This document shows positions 5,975-8,006 of a stretch of 8,006 bases of DNA, piece after piece; within the stretch, counting starts at the first letter, position 1, and every line of letters begins with the position of its first letter. The translations under genes were made by a program, and so were the position numbers. Origin of the DNA: JAHDBG01 sp963922685 (lineage in GTDB: Bacteria; Pseudomonadota; Gammaproteobacteria; Chromatiales; Chromatiaceae). The notes beneath the pieces were generated by a model, which was not told the DNA's origin, did no database searches, and saw only the letters and a list, made by a program, of their open reading frames with translations. The DNA is taken from the NCBI GenBank assembly GCA_963922685.1, contig CAWUJM010000059.1:1-8006 (forward strand), given 5' to 3'.

Positions 5975-7627
5975 TTACATCATACCACCCATGCCGCCCA
6001 TACCACCCATGCCGCCCATATCTGGCGCAGCAGGTGCCGCAGCCTTATCTTCAGGCTGATCAGCCACCATACATTCAGTGGTAATCATCAACCCGGCAAT
6101 AGATGCCGCATTCTGTAGTGCTGAACGAGTCACTTTGGTGGGGTCCAGAATACCCATGGCAACCATGTCGCCATACTCACTGTTACCCGCATTGTAACCA
6201 AAGTTACCTTTGCCTTCTGCAACCTTGTTGAGTACAACTGCCGCTTCTTCACCACAGTTCGCAACGATCTGGCGCAAGGGCTCACTCATCGCACGTGCAG
6301 CAATCTTGACACCGACATCCTGATCAGCATTGTCGCCCTTCAGGTTATCCAGTGCCTTCAGTGCGCGCACCAGAGCCACACCACCACCAGCAACCACACC
6401 TTCTTCAACTGCAGCACGAGTTGAATGCAATGCATCTTCTACCCGGGCTTTCTTTTCTTTCATCTCAACTTCAGTGGCCGCACCCACCTTAATCACGGCA
6501 ACACCACCCGACAGCTTAGCCAGACGTTCCTGCAGCTTTTCTTTGTCGTAATCTGATGTGCTGGCTTCGATTTCAGCACGAATCCGTTCACAACGACCCT
6601 TGATATCAGCCTCAGTGCCAGCACCATCAATAACTGTGGTTTCGTCCTTGGTGATCTGTACGCGCTTCGCGGTACCCAGCTGATCCAGCGTGACTTTTTC
6701 CAGAGTCAGACCGATTTCTTCCGCAACTACTGTAGCGCCGGTCAGAATCGCAATGTCCTGCAGCATGGCCTTGCGACGATCACCAAAACCAGGTGCCTTG
6801 ACTGCAGCGACCTTCACAATACCACGGATATTGTTCACAACCAGAGTTGCCAGTGCTTCGCCTTCGATATCTTCTGCCACAATCAGCAGTGGTTTGCCTG
6901 CCTTGGCAACCGCCTCCAGAGTAGGCAGCAGATCGCGGATATTGGAGATCTTTTTGTCATGCAGCAGAATGAACGGCTGCTCCAGATCTACCATCTGGCT
7001 TTCCTGGTTGTTAATAAAGTAGGGTGACAGGTAGCCCCGGTCAAACTGCATACCTTCAACCACATCCAGCTCGTTATCTAGGCCGGAACCTTCTTCTACC
7101 GTAATCACACCTTCTTTACCGACTTTTTCCATCGCCTGGGCAATAATGTCACCCACATTCACGTCTGAGTTAGCCGAGATGGTACCAACCTGCGCGATAG
7201 ATTTGTTATCGGTACAGGGAACTGACATCGTCTTCAGTTCAGCGGTCGTTGCCTGCACAGCCTTATCAATGCCGCGCTTCAGATCCATCGGGTTCATGCC
7301 GGCAGCCACTGACTTCAGGCCTTCATGCACCATGCTCTGTGCCAGAACGGTCGCTGTCGTGGTGCCATCGCCAGCTACATCAGAGGTCTTGGAAGCAACT
7401 TCCTTGACCATCTGCGCACCCATATTTTCAAACTTATCCTGCAGTTCGATTTCTTTCGCAACGGACACGCCATCTTTGGTAATAGTCGGTGCACCAAATG
7501 ATTTGTCCAGTACCACATTGCGACCTTTCGGGCCCAGAGTGGTTTTTACCGCATTCGCCAGAATATTCACGCCGTTCAGCATACGTGAACGGGCATCATC
7601 AGCAAATAATACGTCTTTTGCAGCCAT
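5975..7627 (-). CDS. groEL: Chaperonin GroEL (60 kDa subunit)
   Basis: Subunit of the double-ring ATP-dependent chaperonin that encloses and folds cytosolic proteins together with the GroES lid. The 550-residue product is full length (E. coli 548). The N-terminus MAAKDVLFADDAR is typical. The ATP-binding GDGTTT loop has D87, and the second catalytic aspartate (D398 of E. coli) sits in the conserved VEDALHSTRAAVEEG segment. The flexible C-terminal tail carries the GGM repeats. The start is supported by AGGAAG on the minus strand (7637-7642), nine bases before the ATG. It lies 110 bp after groES and ends in a strong terminator, so it is the last gene of the operon. The A+T-richer, more uniform codon choice compared with ileS fits a highly expressed gene. 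Confidence 0.99.
   Translation of the reverse strand: MAAKDVLFADDARSRMLNGVNILANAVKTTLGPKGRNVVLDKSFGAPTITKDGVSVAKEIELQDKFENMGAQMVKEVASKTSDVAGDGTTTATVLAQSMVHEGLKSVAAGMNPMDLKRGIDKAVQATTAELKTMSVPCTDNKSIAQVGTISANSDVNVGDIIAQAMEKVGKEGVITVEEGSGLDNELDVVEGMQFDRGYLSPYFINNQESQMVDLEQPFILLHDKKISNIRDLLPTLEAVAKAGKPLLIVAEDIEGEALATLVVNNIRGIVKVAAVKAPGFGDRRKAMLQDIAILTGATVVAEEIGLTLEKVTLDQLGTAKRVQITKDETTVIDGAGTEADIKGRCERIRAEIEASTSDYDKEKLQERLAKLSGGVAVIKVGAATEVEMKEKKARVEDALHSTRAAVEEGVVAGGGVALVRALKALDNLKGDNADQDVGVKIAARAMSEPLRQIVANCGEEAAVVLNKVAEGKGNFGYNAGNSEYGDMVAMGILDPTKVTRSALQNAASIAGLMITTECMVADQPEDKAAAPAAPDMGGMGGMGGMGGMM
5978..6019 (-). repeat. GGM tail repeat of GroEL, with an 18-bp tandem duplication
   Basis: The last 14 residues of GroEL read MGGMGGMGGMGGMM. 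At DNA level CATACCACCCATGCCGCC occurs twice in a row without a mismatch (5981-5998 and 5999-6016). GGM tails are standard in GroEL; the exact DNA duplication suggests recent slippage or homogenisation. Confidence 0.9.
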
Positions 7628-7636
7628 AGTTACTAT

Positions 7637-7642
7637 CTTCCT
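7637..7642 (-). promoter_or_regulatory. Shine-Dalgarno sequence of groEL
   Basis: The minus strand reads AGGAAG nine bases before the groEL ATG (7627-7625), supporting this start and independent translation of groEL after groES. Confidence 0.75.
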
Positions 7643-7737
7643 AAGTGTAGGTCACATGAGCCATCTGTCACGCTGATCACAGACAGCCTCGTTGAAAAAA
7701 GGTCAGGTCATATACGATGAGCTGATGCGGTCGGATC

Positions 7738-8006
7738 TCAGGCTTCAATCACACCCATGATGTCTTCTTCCCGCATGACCAGTAGTTCTTCGCCATCAAT
7801 CTTCACTTCAGTGCCTGAATATTTGCCGAATAATACGGTATCTCCGACCTTAACATCCAGAGGACGGGCTTCACCACTGTCCAGAATCTTGCCGTTACCC
7901 ACAGCCAGCACTTCGCCCCTGATCGGCTTTTCAGTCGCCGCATCCGGCAGCACGATGCCACCCGGGCTGGTGGTTTCTTCTGCTTCACGGCGAATCACCA
8001 CACGAT
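7738..8006 (-). CDS. groES: Co-chaperonin GroES (10 kDa), 5' end outside the window
   Basis: The heptameric lid that caps GroEL and closes the folding chamber. The visible 88 codons start at RVVIRREAEE and include the mobile loop with its GroEL-binding Gly-Gly-Ile-Val-Leu. The conserved core RGEVLAVGNGKILDSGE, then PLDVKVGDTVLFGKY, and the C-terminus EEDIMGVIEA follow. Compared with E. coli GroES (97 residues) only about eight N-terminal residues are missing, lost at the right edge. The in-frame GTG at 8001 is valine inside the protein, not the start. The operon promoter and any heat-shock control (sigma-32 or CIRCE/HrcA) would lie beyond the window. Confidence 0.97.
   Translation of the reverse strand, partial: RVVIRREAEETTSPGGIVLPDAATEKPIRGEVLAVGNGKILDSGEARPLDVKVGDTVLFGKYSGTEVKIDGEELLVMREEDIMGVIEA

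Noticed and set aside
5978..6019. CRISPR-like short repeats
   Set aside because: The repeats are adjacent, lie in frame and encode the normal GGM tail of GroEL; there are no spacers.
7146..7676. Plus-strand open frame of 176 codons opposite the groEL start
   Set aside because: It mirrors the most conserved part of groEL and has no sensible start context or homology.

Overview
The window reads as ordinary bacterial chromosome, probably from a free-living or host-associated gammaproteobacterium of moderately high GC. That placement rests on close similarity, from memory, of IleRS, GroEL and GroES to their E. coli counterparts. It also rests on an AGCS amino-acid symporter and a GlcF-like protein of proteobacterial type. 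No 16S gene or other decisive marker is present, so a finer placement is not justified. The first ~157 bases look like a low-quality contig end, which suggests a draft or metagenomic assembly.

Layout, left to right: (1) 1-157, C-rich low-complexity sequence and a pure G+C palindrome with no gene. (2) 158-330, half of a palindromic interspersed repeat followed by a structured leader that weakly resembles a glycine riboswitch. (3) 331-1668 (+), an AGCS-family sodium:alanine/glycine symporter with a very good Shine-Dalgarno sequence. (4) 1669-1819, an intergenic gap holding a REP-like hairpin and the other half of the repeat seen at the left edge. (5) 1820-4603 (+), a complete ileS starting with GTG. 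(6) 4607-5731 (+), a complete GlcF-like iron-sulfur protein three bases after ileS, also starting with GTG. (7) 5732-5974, a convergent intergenic region with a strong Rho-independent terminator for the minus strand. (8) 5975-7627 (-), complete groEL. (9) 7738-8006 (-), groES, cut by the right edge just short of its start.

The genes form three independent units: a transporter, an ileS/glcF-like pair that is probably co-transcribed, and the groES-groEL chaperonin operon running the other way. The most notable features are the gene order around ileS (no lspA after it, no ribF before it, and an orphan GlcF-like gene in their place), the two complementary halves of one palindromic repeat, and the possible riboswitch ahead of the symporter. 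I see no defence system, mobile gene, CRISPR array, RNA gene or new multi-gene system here.
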